DNA from: Candidatus Hebobacteria bacterium
Lineage (GTDB): Bacteria; Armatimonadota; Hebobacteria; Hebobacterales; Hebobacteraceae
NCBI GenBank assembly: GCA_029821235.1
Contig: JALGTT010000092.1
Coordinates: forward strand, 1 to 9,349
Direction of reading: 5' to 3'
Length of the DNA: 9,349 nt
Both the position numbers and the translations under genes were made by a program. Shown here in pieces: positions 1 to 5,593 of this stretch (position 1 is the stretch's first letter; the number at the start of each line of letters is the position of its first letter). The notes under the pieces were generated by a model. That model searched no databases and was not told where the DNA came from. It was given only the letters and a program-made list of their open reading frames with translations.

Positions 1-40
1 AGAGAAGCAGAAGGGCCCGACTCCTATCCTGCTTTCTGAG

Positions 41-61
41 CGGCAGGGCGCATTCCTGCCG
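41..61 (-). terminator. Hairpin downstream of tRNA-Pro, possible weak terminator
   Basis: Seven-base arms CGGCAGG (41-47) and CCTGCCG (55-61) are perfectly complementary around a 7-nt loop, about 40 nt past the tRNA 3' end. There is no T-run after the stem on the - strand, so intrinsic termination is only a possibility. It could equally be a small REP-type palindrome. The rest of positions 1-102 shows no gene that I can support. Confidence 0.3.
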
Positions 62-102
62 GCCGCGGGACAAGACTGTCTTTATTTCTCCTTGGCCCCG
101 GC

Positions 103-179
103 TGGTCGGGGCGGCGGGATTTGAACCCACGACCTCCTGCGCCCAAGGCAGGCGCGCTACCAAGCTGCGCTACGCCCCG
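103..179 (-). tRNA. tRNA-Pro (anticodon TGG)
   Basis: Read on the - strand, the 77-nt stretch folds as a complete tRNA. The acceptor stem pairs CGGGGCG (179-173) with CGCCCCG (113-107), followed by discriminator A at 106 and an encoded CCA at 105-103. The anticodon stem CCTGC/GCAGG encloses the loop CTTGGGC, giving anticodon TGG (145-143), which reads proline CCA codons and, by wobble, others of the CCN box. The T-arm carries the GGTTCAAATCC consensus. The sequence closely follows the known bacterial tRNA-Pro pattern. A promoter lies directly upstream (191-220), leaving only about 5 nt of leader. Confidence 0.97.
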
Positions 180-190
180 ATTCCGGCCCG

Positions 191-220
191 AGTATACCTC
201 GCCCATCACCGGGGAGTCAA
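191..220 (-). promoter_or_regulatory. Promoter of tRNA-Pro
   Basis: On the - strand there is TTGACT (220-215), an 18-nt spacer, then TATACT (196-191). Each box differs from the sigma-70 consensus at one position. Expected initiation is near 184, five bases before the mature tRNA 5' end, which fits a stand-alone tRNA gene. Confidence 0.75.
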
Positions 221-249
221 CGCGGCCGAGGGGTGTCGCCCGCCGGCTG

Positions 250-258
250 TGTTATAAT
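250..258 (+). promoter_or_regulatory. Extended -10 promoter of the URO-D-like/pcm unit
   Basis: TGT immediately followed by TATAAT (253-258) forms a perfect extended -10 element. No convincing -35 hexamer lies 16-18 nt upstream, which is usual for extended -10 promoters. Initiation near 265 would leave a leader of about 20 nt carrying the GAGGAG ribosome-binding site (274-279) of the gene starting at 286. Confidence 0.6.
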
Positions 259-285
259 GCCTTCATCCCAGGTGAGGAGCGGGAT

Positions 286-1428
286 GTGACTGCCAAGGAG
301 CGCGTGAAGGCGGCGATCGAACATCGCGAGCCGGATCTCGTGCCGGTGGGCGAGTGGATCATTGACTACGAGCCCGCCTCCCTGGTGCTGGGGAGGCAGA
401 GTTACCTGCGGGGCAAGGCCGGGCTGGCCCACGCGCTGTGGGAGGGGCGGCGGGATGAGTTGGTGGATTCCATCAAGCGCGACCTGGTCGAGTTGACCAG
501 ACGGCTCGACTTGGACATGGTGTGTGTAGACCTCACCTGGCCCCGCGGCTATCACCCCGATCCGCCCGAACGGGTGGACGAGGACACCTGGCGGGATGCC
601 CACGGAAATGTGTTCCGCTATTCCGACCTGACGCGGGATCTCATGGTGCTCACCGAGGGGGAGCAATCGTGGGAACCGCCTCGGCCCCCGCGCTGGTCCA
701 ACGGCGAGTTCCAGCCGGACGCATCCGAGTTGGACATCATCGAGTATGTGATGGCGGAGCTGGGCGAGACGCATTTCCTGTTCACCGGCATGGGTGATGC
801 GCGCCTGCCCATCTACGGCGCGCAGTTCGTGGAGCGCGAGCTGATGCGCCTGGCGGAGGACCCGGACGGGCTGGCGGCGGAGCGCATGGCCTCTTATCGG
901 GAGCACGCGAAGCGGATCCCCTTCTTCGCCAGGTTGGGCTTCGACGCCATCATCGTGGGCGACGACTACGGGTTCAATACCGGGCCGTTCATGTCGCCGG
1001 AGATGTTCCGCAGGGTGTACTTCCCGGCCCTCCAGCATCTCTGCGAAGCTGCACACCAGCACGGGATGTACCTCATCTGTCACTCCTGCGGGAACTTGCG
1101 CCTCCTCCTCCCCCTCCTCATCGAGGCGGGCATCGACGTGTACCAGGCGATTCAGCCGGAGGAGGATATCGTCTCCCTGAAACGGGACTTCGGCAAGGAC
1201 CTGTGCCTGTGGGGCGGGGTGAGCAGCCACGACCTGGTGACCGGGGATCCGGAGACCGTCCGCCGCCAAGTCCACCACGCGATCTCCGCCTGCGCCCCTG
1301 GAGGAGGGTTCATCCTGGGTTCCAGCCACAGCATCGGGGTCCGCACCCCGCTGTCCAACATCATCGCCTTCCTGGAGGCCGCGGGCCGCCATCCGCAGCC
1401 CGCCGGAGCGCACACGTCTCATGGCTGA
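286..1428 (+). CDS. Uroporphyrinogen decarboxylase (URO-D)/MtaA-superfamily protein
   Basis: The product is a 380-residue protein of the URO-D superfamily of TIM barrels, which includes haem-pathway HemE and corrinoid:thiol methyltransferases (MtaA/CmuA type). Visible marks are the N-terminal KERVKAAIEHREPD segment (cf. family motif R...A..g.epDrvPv), IIVGDDYG at residues 223-229, MSPEMFRR followed by the typical YFPAL, ICHSCGN with H266 and C268, and the C-terminal GGFILGSSHSIG around H348. H266-x-C268 matches the zinc-binding HxC of MtaA-like enzymes. The third ligand, usually Cys, is replaced here by a Ser/His stretch. I therefore read it as a methyltransferase-like paralogue of unknown substrate rather than HemE. 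The start is the GTG at 286, chosen for GAGGAG six bases upstream; an earlier in-frame ATG at 121 lies inside the tRNA and is not credible. The 3' end overlaps pcm by 8 nt. Confidence 0.85.
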   Translation: MTAKERVKAAIEHREPDLVPVGEWIIDYEPASLVLGRQSYLRGKAGLAHALWEGRRDELVDSIKRDLVELTRRLDLDMVCVDLTWPRGYHPDPPERVDEDTWRDAHGNVFRYSDLTRDLMVLTEGEQSWEPPRPPRWSNGEFQPDASELDIIEYVMAELGETHFLFTGMGDARLPIYGAQFVERELMRLAEDPDGLAAERMASYREHAKRIPFFARLGFDAIIVGDDYGFNTGPFMSPEMFRRVYFPALQHLCEAAHQHGMYLICHSCGNLRLLLPLLIEAGIDVYQAIQPEEDIVSLKRDFGKDLCLWGGVSSHDLVTGDPETVRRQVHHAISACAPGGGFILGSSHSIGVRTPLSNIIAFLEAAGRHPQPAGAHTSHG

Positions 1429-2116
1429 GCCTGTCCCCGGGCGCGAGTGCGGAGGCGTGGGCGAAGGCGTGGAGGCGCGCCAGGAGGAGCGCAGGCGAAT
1501 GGTGGAGCACCAACTCCGTGGCCGGGGCATCCGCGATCCCCGGGTGCTCGAGGCCATGCAGAAGGTCCCCCGCCACCGCTTTCTCCCCAACCCGGAGGAC
1601 CCGGCCGCCTACGGAGACCATCCCCTCCCCCTCGGCTGCGGCCAGACCATTTCGCAGCCATACATGGTGGCGCTGATGACCGAGTGCCTTCGCCTCACCG
1701 GCGAGGAGCGCGTGCTGGAGATCGGCACCGGATCCGGATATCAAGCCGCGGTGTTGGCCGAGTTGGCGCGCGAGGTGTACACGGTGGAGCGGTTCCCGGA
1801 ACTGGCCTCGCAGGCGCGGAGCGCACTCGAAGAATTGGGCTATGGAAACGTGCACGTGGTGGTGGGGGATGGGAGCGAGGGGTACGCGGAGGCCGCGCCG
1901 TATGACCGCATCATCGTCACCGCGGCCGCCCCCGAGATCGCTCCCCCCTGGGTGGAGCAACTCGAAGAGGGAGGGCGTCTGGTGCTTCCGCTGGGCGACC
2001 GCTGGGGCCAGACTTTGGTGGTGGTGAGGAAACAGGAGGGGAAGATGGCGCAGGAATCCGTCTGCGGCTGCGTATTCGTGCCCCTGGTGGGGAAGCACGG
2101 CTGGCGTGGGGAGTAG
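1421..2116 (+). CDS. pcm: Protein-L-isoaspartate O-methyltransferase
   Basis: The product transfers a methyl group from S-adenosylmethionine to the side chain of isoaspartyl residues, starting repair of damaged proteins in the cytoplasm. Numbered from 1421, GQTISQP at 74-80 is the family's substrate-loop signature, VLEIGTGSGYQ at 98-108 is the SAM motif I, E123 follows TV as the expected ribose-binding acid, GDG is at 149-151, and the IIVTAAAPEI strand starts near 164. The full frame is 231 residues against about 205-215 for most Pcm. An in-frame ATG at 1499 (205 residues) has a strong AGGAGG nine to ten bases upstream and may be the true start. I list 1421 because it overlaps the upstream stop and some family members retain residues before the MVEHQL helix. 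Overlap with the URO-D-like gene suggests coupled translation. A functional link between the two is not evident. Confidence 0.95.
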   Translation: MAEPVPGRECGGVGEGVEARQEERRRMVEHQLRGRGIRDPRVLEAMQKVPRHRFLPNPEDPAAYGDHPLPLGCGQTISQPYMVALMTECLRLTGEERVLEIGTGSGYQAAVLAELAREVYTVERFPELASQARSALEELGYGNVHVVVGDGSEGYAEAAPYDRIIVTAAAPEIAPPWVEQLEEGGRLVLPLGDRWGQTLVVVRKQEGKMAQESVCGCVFVPLVGKHGWRGE

Positions 2117-2129
2117 GCAGTGCCGGCCA

Positions 2130-2149
2130 CAGGCCGGGCGACCGGCCTG
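2130..2149. terminator. GNRA-loop hairpin between convergent genes
   Basis: CAGGCCGG (2130-2137) and CCGGCCTG (2142-2149) form a perfect 8-bp stem closing a GCGA tetraloop when read on the + strand. It lies between the pcm stop (2116) and the stop of the convergent gene (2152), so it can serve both. No T-run follows on either side. The core resembles the CACAGGC...GCCTG hairpin at 5399, so it may be a REP-type repeat acting as terminator. Confidence 0.5.
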
Positions 2150-2151
2150 CT

Positions 2152-4053
2152 CTACCAGACCGGCCAGTTGAACAGCAATTCGCGCATTTCCAGCCCGTCG
2201 GGCAACCGATACTTGAACGCGATGTAGAATCCCTTCTTTCCGCTGGGCGAGGTCCACGGGCCGCGATAGATGACCGCGTGCTCTGGGTCGAAGAAACCCT
2301 CCTCAGGCAGGGACGGACGCAACTGCCGCGCCAGCGCCCTCCGCGCTTCGGTGGACAACTCCGAGAATTGCAATTCGCGGCCTGCCTTGAGTTGTCGGCG
2401 CTGGGAGGGTTCCAGATATCCGTAGGCCCGCAACGCGCTCGCGGGAATCCGTATGTTCTCCAGTTCCGGCGGCATGGTGGCCCAAGAAAGAGCCGTCCAC
2501 TGCTGGTCGGGAACCTGTGCCAGGAGAGACGCGACCTGTTCCGGGTCCTTCACGCGGCCGTCGGGGGTCACCAATTCCCGCAGCCGCGCCAGCCATGGCT
2601 CCGGGAGAGGAGATGATTGTGTGAGCAGGTAGTCCTCGTCCGATCCGACGACATACCTTCCGTCAACTCTCCACTGCATGCCCGTCTTTCGGTTGAGCCC
2701 CGCCAACACGTCTCCCAGGGAAGGCTTCGCATCCGGCCCGGGCGGCAGGTAGGGAGAGACATAGTCGGGGAGGAGGTAGTGGGCCAGCACCGTCACCTGG
2801 CATTGCCGTGCCACCATGGCCATCACTTCGGTCACCGGCACTCGTTGCTTGCGGGCCGCGGTGAAATTCACCGGCAGGTCGAGAAGGGGGCTGTCGGAGA
2901 CCACAGCAGGCGGACGCCGCGCTTCCTGGATCGCCTCCTTGATCTTGCGGTACGAGTTGCCTTTGGTCCGCTGCCTCCACTCTCTTTCCTCCTCCGTCAT
3001 CATCGCTTCATACTCCGGCGTGCGCTTCCGACGCCCAATCCTGACCAGGGCATAGCGGGCTCCCCGGGGTGAAACGTCGGACATATGCACGATGTTGGCC
3101 GAGTATGACCTGTATCCATTGGGCGGGATGACGAGAATGAACTCGAGCCCCTGCCAATTCCAGTGGAACGACACCCAGGAGTGTCGAAACTGCTCCTCTG
3201 CCGAATCATAGAGTATCGGCGCAGGCTCACTCAAGCTCCCGCCGCCGCCGTATCGGTTGGGGTCATTGCGCCATTTGTCGAGGTACTGCTGGAACCGCTC
3301 GTCCAACTGCACCAGCGGATAGGTCAGCGAGCCCTCCGTGAGCAGTCTCTCCCTTTCCTCAGGGCCCAAGGCGGCCAACTGCTCCAAGATCGGCCGCCGG
3401 CACGGATCCAGCAGGTCCGCACACGGCCAAGGATCATCCTTCTCGTACTTCGCGAGCAGATCGTGTTCGTTCAACTTCAACGCGGCGAGGTACTCCTGCA
3501 AGCGCGTTTCGCGCTCCGGCCGCAGCGCTTCGTTCAATGCGCGCTCATTCTGCTCGTTCTCACGCTCCCACTTCTCCATCAGCGTCTGGAGCGGATGGGG
3601 GTCGTGCCGCGCGAGCAGGTATCTCCTCGCACCGGGCGGCATCCCCCGCGGGTAGGCCCAGTAGGCATCGAGCAGCCGGCAGAGCGAGACCATCATGCCC
3701 CTCAGCCCGAAGTCTTCGCCAAACGCGCTCACCCTCACCCAGGCCAGTTCCGGCACCGCCTCCAGGTCCACCCCGCTTTGCTCGGAGAGGTCGCGCAGCA
3801 GGTCTCCGACGGTCGTCTCGTCCTCCCACACGGTGACACGGGCTTGCTCGATGCGGGGATCGCGGTCGTCGAGTTGGTAGTCCCATTGTTCCCAGTGTTT
3901 GGGCGATGGGAAGCGCTCCGGCGGCTCCGCGGCGAGCCCCGATAGGGCCCCCGAAAGCCAGAGCGCCGCGAGCAGCGCCATGCGAACCGCGGGAGGGATC
4001 GGCCTTCGCAGCCACGGCCTCTCTCCGCCACAGGTGGGGCACCTGGCACTCAT
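2152..4053 (-). CDS. Exported protein with two STN/secretin-N0-like segments
   Basis: I recognise no named protein. The 633-residue product starts at ATG 4053, picked for GGAGGAG (4067-4061) seven bases upstream. Residues 1-24 include CPTCGG, then residues 25-43 (MALLAALWLSGALSGLAAE) look like the hydrophobic core and cleavage region of a Sec signal. Residues about 72-150 and 390-472 resemble short secretin/TonB N-terminal (STN) folds: a beta strand, then a helix such as VGDLLRDLSEQSGV or VTEVMAMVARQCQVTV, then a strand-rich end with YLLAR or YVVGSDEDYL. Residues 155-260 are charged and helix-prone, with many Glu and Arg. The C-terminus, YRGPWTSPSGKKGFYIAFKYRL, looks like a beta hairpin. No secretin pore domain follows, so this is not a secretin. 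A periplasmic or surface role is inference. The gene is convergent with pcm and has its own promoter. Confidence 0.8.
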   Translation of the reverse strand: MSARCPTCGGERPWLRRPIPPAVRMALLAALWLSGALSGLAAEPPERFPSPKHWEQWDYQLDDRDPRIEQARVTVWEDETTVGDLLRDLSEQSGVDLEAVPELAWVRVSAFGEDFGLRGMMVSLCRLLDAYWAYPRGMPPGARRYLLARHDPHPLQTLMEKWERENEQNERALNEALRPERETRLQEYLAALKLNEHDLLAKYEKDDPWPCADLLDPCRRPILEQLAALGPEERERLLTEGSLTYPLVQLDERFQQYLDKWRNDPNRYGGGGSLSEPAPILYDSAEEQFRHSWVSFHWNWQGLEFILVIPPNGYRSYSANIVHMSDVSPRGARYALVRIGRRKRTPEYEAMMTEEEREWRQRTKGNSYRKIKEAIQEARRPPAVVSDSPLLDLPVNFTAARKQRVPVTEVMAMVARQCQVTVLAHYLLPDYVSPYLPPGPDAKPSLGDVLAGLNRKTGMQWRVDGRYVVGSDEDYLLTQSSPLPEPWLARLRELVTPDGRVKDPEQVASLLAQVPDQQWTALSWATMPPELENIRIPASALRAYGYLEPSQRRQLKAGRELQFSELSTEARRALARQLRPSLPEEGFFDPEHAVIYRGPWTSPSGKKGFYIAFKYRLPDGLEMRELLFNWPVW

Positions 4054-4089
4054 CAGCACACTCCTCCGCTCGGCGTCTTGGACATCCCC

Positions 4090-4105
4090 CTGCCGGGTGC
4101 GGCAG
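4090..4105 (-). other. Small hairpin in the 5' leader of the exported-protein gene
   Basis: CTGCCG (4090-4095) and CGGCAG (4100-4105) pair perfectly around a 4-nt loop. They lie between the predicted transcription start (about 4114) and the ribosome-binding site (4067-4061). The hairpin could influence leader stability or translation. No known riboswitch or leader motif is apparent. Confidence 0.3.
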
Positions 4106-4120
4106 ACAGCGTGCGATGAC

Positions 4121-4149
4121 ATGTTGGCATCGGCTGGGTTGTTTGTCAA
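4121..4149 (-). promoter_or_regulatory. Promoter of the exported-protein gene
   Basis: On the - strand there is a perfect TTGACA (4149-4144), a 17-nt spacer and CAACAT (4126-4121), preceded by TGC, which makes the weak -10 box an extended type. Initiation near 4114 would give a leader of about 60 nt before the ATG at 4053. Confidence 0.55.
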
Positions 4150-4446
4150 CAGGGCATGCGGCTGACGGATACCCAGTTTTGGAGGAGGGGGAAGGAGAAA
4201 GGGTTGCTCGGCTCGCGAACTACGAGACAAATCATCACAGCACGAGGAGAGCAGCCCATGTGCCAGCAACGAGTTTTGCAGTTCGTGGACAAACTCCTTC
4301 CTGATTGGCGCTGTTGCGTAACAAGGCGGCCGTGCGAATGCTGGGAGGCCAGGGAGTGGAGCATACCGCGGCTATCAATGCTTCAGAAGTGCCGACCTGG
4401 AGAGGCTGCCCAAGGAGAACCCCGGCGAGTGGCTGGAGTTCTGTCG
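4150..4446. other. Region without a confident gene
   Basis: About 300 bases lie between the promoter of the exported-protein gene and the first small paralogue. The + strand has an ATG at 4258 with GAGGAG eight bases upstream, but its frame reads like random sequence. A different + frame, open from 4322, looks protein-like at 4364-4453 (YRGYQCFRSADLERLP, then ENPGEWLEFCRYW), with several aromatic residues, and then runs antisense through the small gene. This may be the eroded end of a former gene. I cannot name it and found no terminator, repeat or RNA here. Confidence 0.3.
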
Positions 4447-4689
4447 CTATTGGGTGGGGGGGTGGGAACGGTTCGGAGCCCTGGCGGGGAGTATTCCCGC
4501 GGAGGTGAGGCGGGCAGTCTCGCGCGGGTCGAGCGGAATGGACTCGCGCTCATCGTCAGTGGTAACCCCCCGGGCGGGCACCCAGCGCTTCTCTCTGCGC
4601 GACCAGACCATGGGCGGCAACTCGCCGGAAGGGTCCACGTACAGTAGACGTCCATCAAGCAACCGTGAGACCGGCGGCGGTCCTGACAT
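4447..4689 (-). CDS. Small protein, paralogue A of a tandem pair
   Basis: The product is an unrecognised 80-residue cytoplasmic-looking protein with no signal peptide or membrane segment. Its core reads RLLDGRLLYVDPSGELP, then MVWSRREKRWVPARGV, and the tail has ARLTSAGILPARA. The pattern of DGRLL, VW, W-P-A-x-GV and SAGILP is shared with the gene at 4849-5097 (about 40% identical by eye), and many differences fall in third codon positions of this frame, which supports the - strand as coding. The start is ATG 4689, six bases after AAGGGGGTG (4704-4696). A GTG at 4698 is in frame but lies inside that ribosome-binding site. The core may be a small beta hairpin followed by a helix; this is inference and no function can be assigned. 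Confidence 0.65.
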   Translation of the reverse strand: MSGPPPVSRLLDGRLLYVDPSGELPPMVWSRREKRWVPARGVTTDDERESIPLDPRETARLTSAGILPARAPNRSHPPTQ

Positions 4690-4712
4690 TGCTCCCACCC
4701 CCTTTCAAGGAA

Positions 4713-4721
4713 GGTATACCA
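4713..4721 (-). promoter_or_regulatory. Extended -10 promoter of small paralogue A
   Basis: TGG followed by TATACC (4718-4713) ends exactly 23 nt before ATG 4689. The same TGGTATA element stands at exactly the same distance from the ATG of paralogue B. No -35 box is visible. TATACC misses the consensus at its last two positions, so this copy may be the weaker one. Confidence 0.45.
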
Positions 4722-4848
4722 CACCACAGGACAGGCAGAACGTCGAGGGGCCCGTTCCCATTGCCCAGGCACACAAAGGCTATGCAGAGTAACGAAGCGT
4801 AATGAACACGGTTGCGCTACAGAGAACGCACCCGGCGCGCTTCGATCA

Positions 4849-5097
4849 CTAGGCGGGGTCGGTGGGGGACGGCGAAGATGCGTTCCGCGCTCTCGGCGGC
4901 AGTATTCCGGCGGACCTCAGGCGGGCCATTGCAGAGTCCGGGAGGCGCGCGCCCCGAAAGACCTCGGCCGCGCTGACACCATCGGCCGGGATCCAACCGC
5001 GGGACGCCCGGTCCCAAACCAGAGGCATCTCGCCCTTGCAAAGCCAGAGCAAACGGCCATCCGGGAGTCGCATTACGAAACCGTCTGATGCGGCCAT
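4849..5097 (-). CDS. Small protein, paralogue B of a tandem pair
   Basis: The product is an unrecognised 82-residue protein homologous to the one at 4447-4689. The core reads VMRLPDGRLLWLCKGEMP, then LVWDRASRGWIPADGV, with tail MARLRSAGILPPRARN. ATG 5097 is preceded at six bases by a consensus AGGAGGTG (5111-5104). A GTG at 5106 overlaps that site and is unlikely. The gene lies 159 nt upstream of paralogue A on the same strand. Its + strand shadow frame is also open, but the synonymous pattern between copies favours this strand. Only the DGRLL...W.P..GV and SAGILP blocks are conserved; the middle (residues 46-57) and the Pro/Ser-rich end vary. No catalytic motif is visible. Its better promoter and ribosome-binding site suggest it is the more active copy. 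Confidence 0.7.
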   Translation of the reverse strand: MAASDGFVMRLPDGRLLWLCKGEMPLVWDRASRGWIPADGVSAAEVFRGARLPDSAMARLRSAGILPPRARNASSPSPTDPA

Positions 5098-5120
5098 CTC
5101 ACCCACCTCCTGACAAGCGA

Positions 5121-5129
5121 ATTATACCA
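5121..5129 (-). promoter_or_regulatory. Extended -10 promoter of small paralogue B
   Basis: TGG directly followed by a consensus TATAAT (5126-5121) ends 23 nt before ATG 5097. No -35 hexamer is recognisable 17 nt upstream; that DNA already belongs to the transposase remnant on the other strand. Initiation near 5114 would give a leader of about 17 nt consisting mostly of the AGGAGGTG site. Confidence 0.6.
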
Positions 5130-5398
5130 CCCCGCTGGAGAAGGAGCGCGGCCAGTGGTTTTCTCTGTCGGAGATAGTGCACAGCGTCAAGTATGGCTCA
5201 GCGCTCGAGATCAACCGCTTGCGCGGCAGGAAGGGGTCTTTGTGGCTTTCCGAGAGTTTTGACCGCATCCTGCGCGATGAGCCGGAGTTCGACCAGAAGG
5301 CGACTTACATTCTCGACAATGCATCTGCGGCCAGCCGGGTCTTCGACGCGCTCGATTGGGATGGGCTGTGGGGGCAATGGATGGAGGGGCTCAGATGA
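5129..5398 (+). pseudogene. REP-associated tyrosine transposase (RAYT, IS200-like Y1) 3' remnant
   Basis: The + frame reads PLEKERGQWFSLSEIVHSVK, then EINRLRGRKGSLWLSESFDR, RDEPEFDQKATYIL and WDGLWGQWMEGLR. This is the C-terminal half of the TnpA-REP family (cf. its usual LSEIMHSIKS...EINRLRGRSGSLWQ...YI..NP). The N-terminal half with the HUH metal site is absent: the frame is closed by TGA at 5111-5113 and family similarity starts only at about 5132. Where the family has a conserved N-P-V-K/R-A-G, this copy has N-A-S-A-A-S. A GTG at 5177 could nominally start a 73-residue peptide, but no function is expected. It is a broken mobile-type gene that abuts the promoter of small paralogue B and is followed directly by a REP-like hairpin. 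Confidence 0.85.
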
Positions 5399-5417
5399 CA
5401 CAGGCTGGGAGCCTGTG
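5399..5417. repeat. REP-like hairpin directly after the RAYT remnant
   Basis: CACAGGCT (5399-5406) and AGCCTGTG (5410-5417) form a perfect 8-bp stem with a GGG loop, starting one base after the transposase stop codon. RAYT genes are known to be flanked by short palindromic REP sequences that their product recognises, and this position and shape fit. It may also end transcription of the remnant. Confidence 0.6.
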
Positions 5418-5450
5418 CCACTATGGCCTGCTTCCTGCCACGCGCCGTGA

Positions 5451-5539
5451 TTGACCCCTAGTCCCCGATGTGGTAACTTCTGGCCAGCGAAAGGAGGTGG
5501 TGTGCTATGTTACATAGACCAGGAGGTGGCTGTCCCTAG
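5451..5539 (+). other. Orphan promoter, ribosome-binding site and 10-codon mini-ORF
   Basis: TTGACC (5451-5456), a 17-nt spacer and TGG-TAACTT (extended -10, 5471-5479) precede a consensus AAAGGAGGTG (5490-5499) seven bases before ATG 5507. The frame then codes only MLHRPGGGCP before TAG at 5537-5539, inside the inverted repeat that starts at 5524. A 13-bp palindrome, CTATGTTACATAG (5505-5517), covers the start codon. It looks like the preserved front end of a gene whose body was replaced by the repeat and the gatB tail. A short leader peptide is the alternative. Confidence 0.4.
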
Positions 5540-5593
5540 GGCAGGCCACCGGCAGTAGCGGGTGACACCACCTGATACTGGGGACAGTCACCT
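5524..5593. repeat. REP-like inverted repeat at the gatB 3' end
   Basis: AGGTGGCTGTCCCTAG (5524-5539) and CTGGGGACAGTCACCT (5578-5593) are inverted copies matching at 14 of 16 positions, separated by 38 nt. GACTGTCCCC-type arms of this kind are often seen near RAYT transposases in many genomes (recalled, not searched), and a RAYT remnant lies 126 nt away. The left arm contains CCCTAGGG (5534-5541), whose symmetry supplies TAG on both strands. The TAG on the - strand is the gatB stop, and the TAG on the + strand ends the orphan mini-ORF. The internal GGTGACACC adds a smaller palindrome. Confidence 0.65.

Noticed and set aside
24..209. Short - strand ORF with the GVAQLGSAPALGAGGRGF-type peptide
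   Set aside because: It is the familiar false translation of a tRNA gene; the stretch is the tRNA-Pro and its flanks.
121..285. Extension of the URO-D-like gene back to ATG 121
   Set aside because: It starts inside the tRNA gene and crosses the promoter at 250-258; the GTG at 286 has a proper ribosome-binding site.
217..1590. Long - strand ORF (457 codons) opposite the URO-D-like gene
   Set aside because: A high-GC shadow frame with no family resemblance, no start signal, and covering the clear URO-D frame.
4454..4792. + strand ORF opposite small paralogue A
   Set aside because: The two copies differ mainly at third positions of the - strand frame, and the - strand has promoter and ribosome-binding site; the + frame lacks both.
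4862..5113. + strand ORF opposite small paralogue B
   Set aside because: Same reasoning as for the first copy; its 3' end would run through the ribosome-binding site of the - strand gene.
4447..5398. Toxin-antitoxin or phage-defence pair formed by the two small genes
   Set aside because: The two proteins are homologues of each other, neither has a known toxin, antitoxin or DNA-binding motif, and the neighbouring transposase fragment is dead; no evidence supports such a role.
5524..5593. CRISPR or attachment-site interpretation of the inverted repeat
   Set aside because: There is a single inverted pair, no regularly spaced direct repeats, no integrase and no tRNA end beside it.
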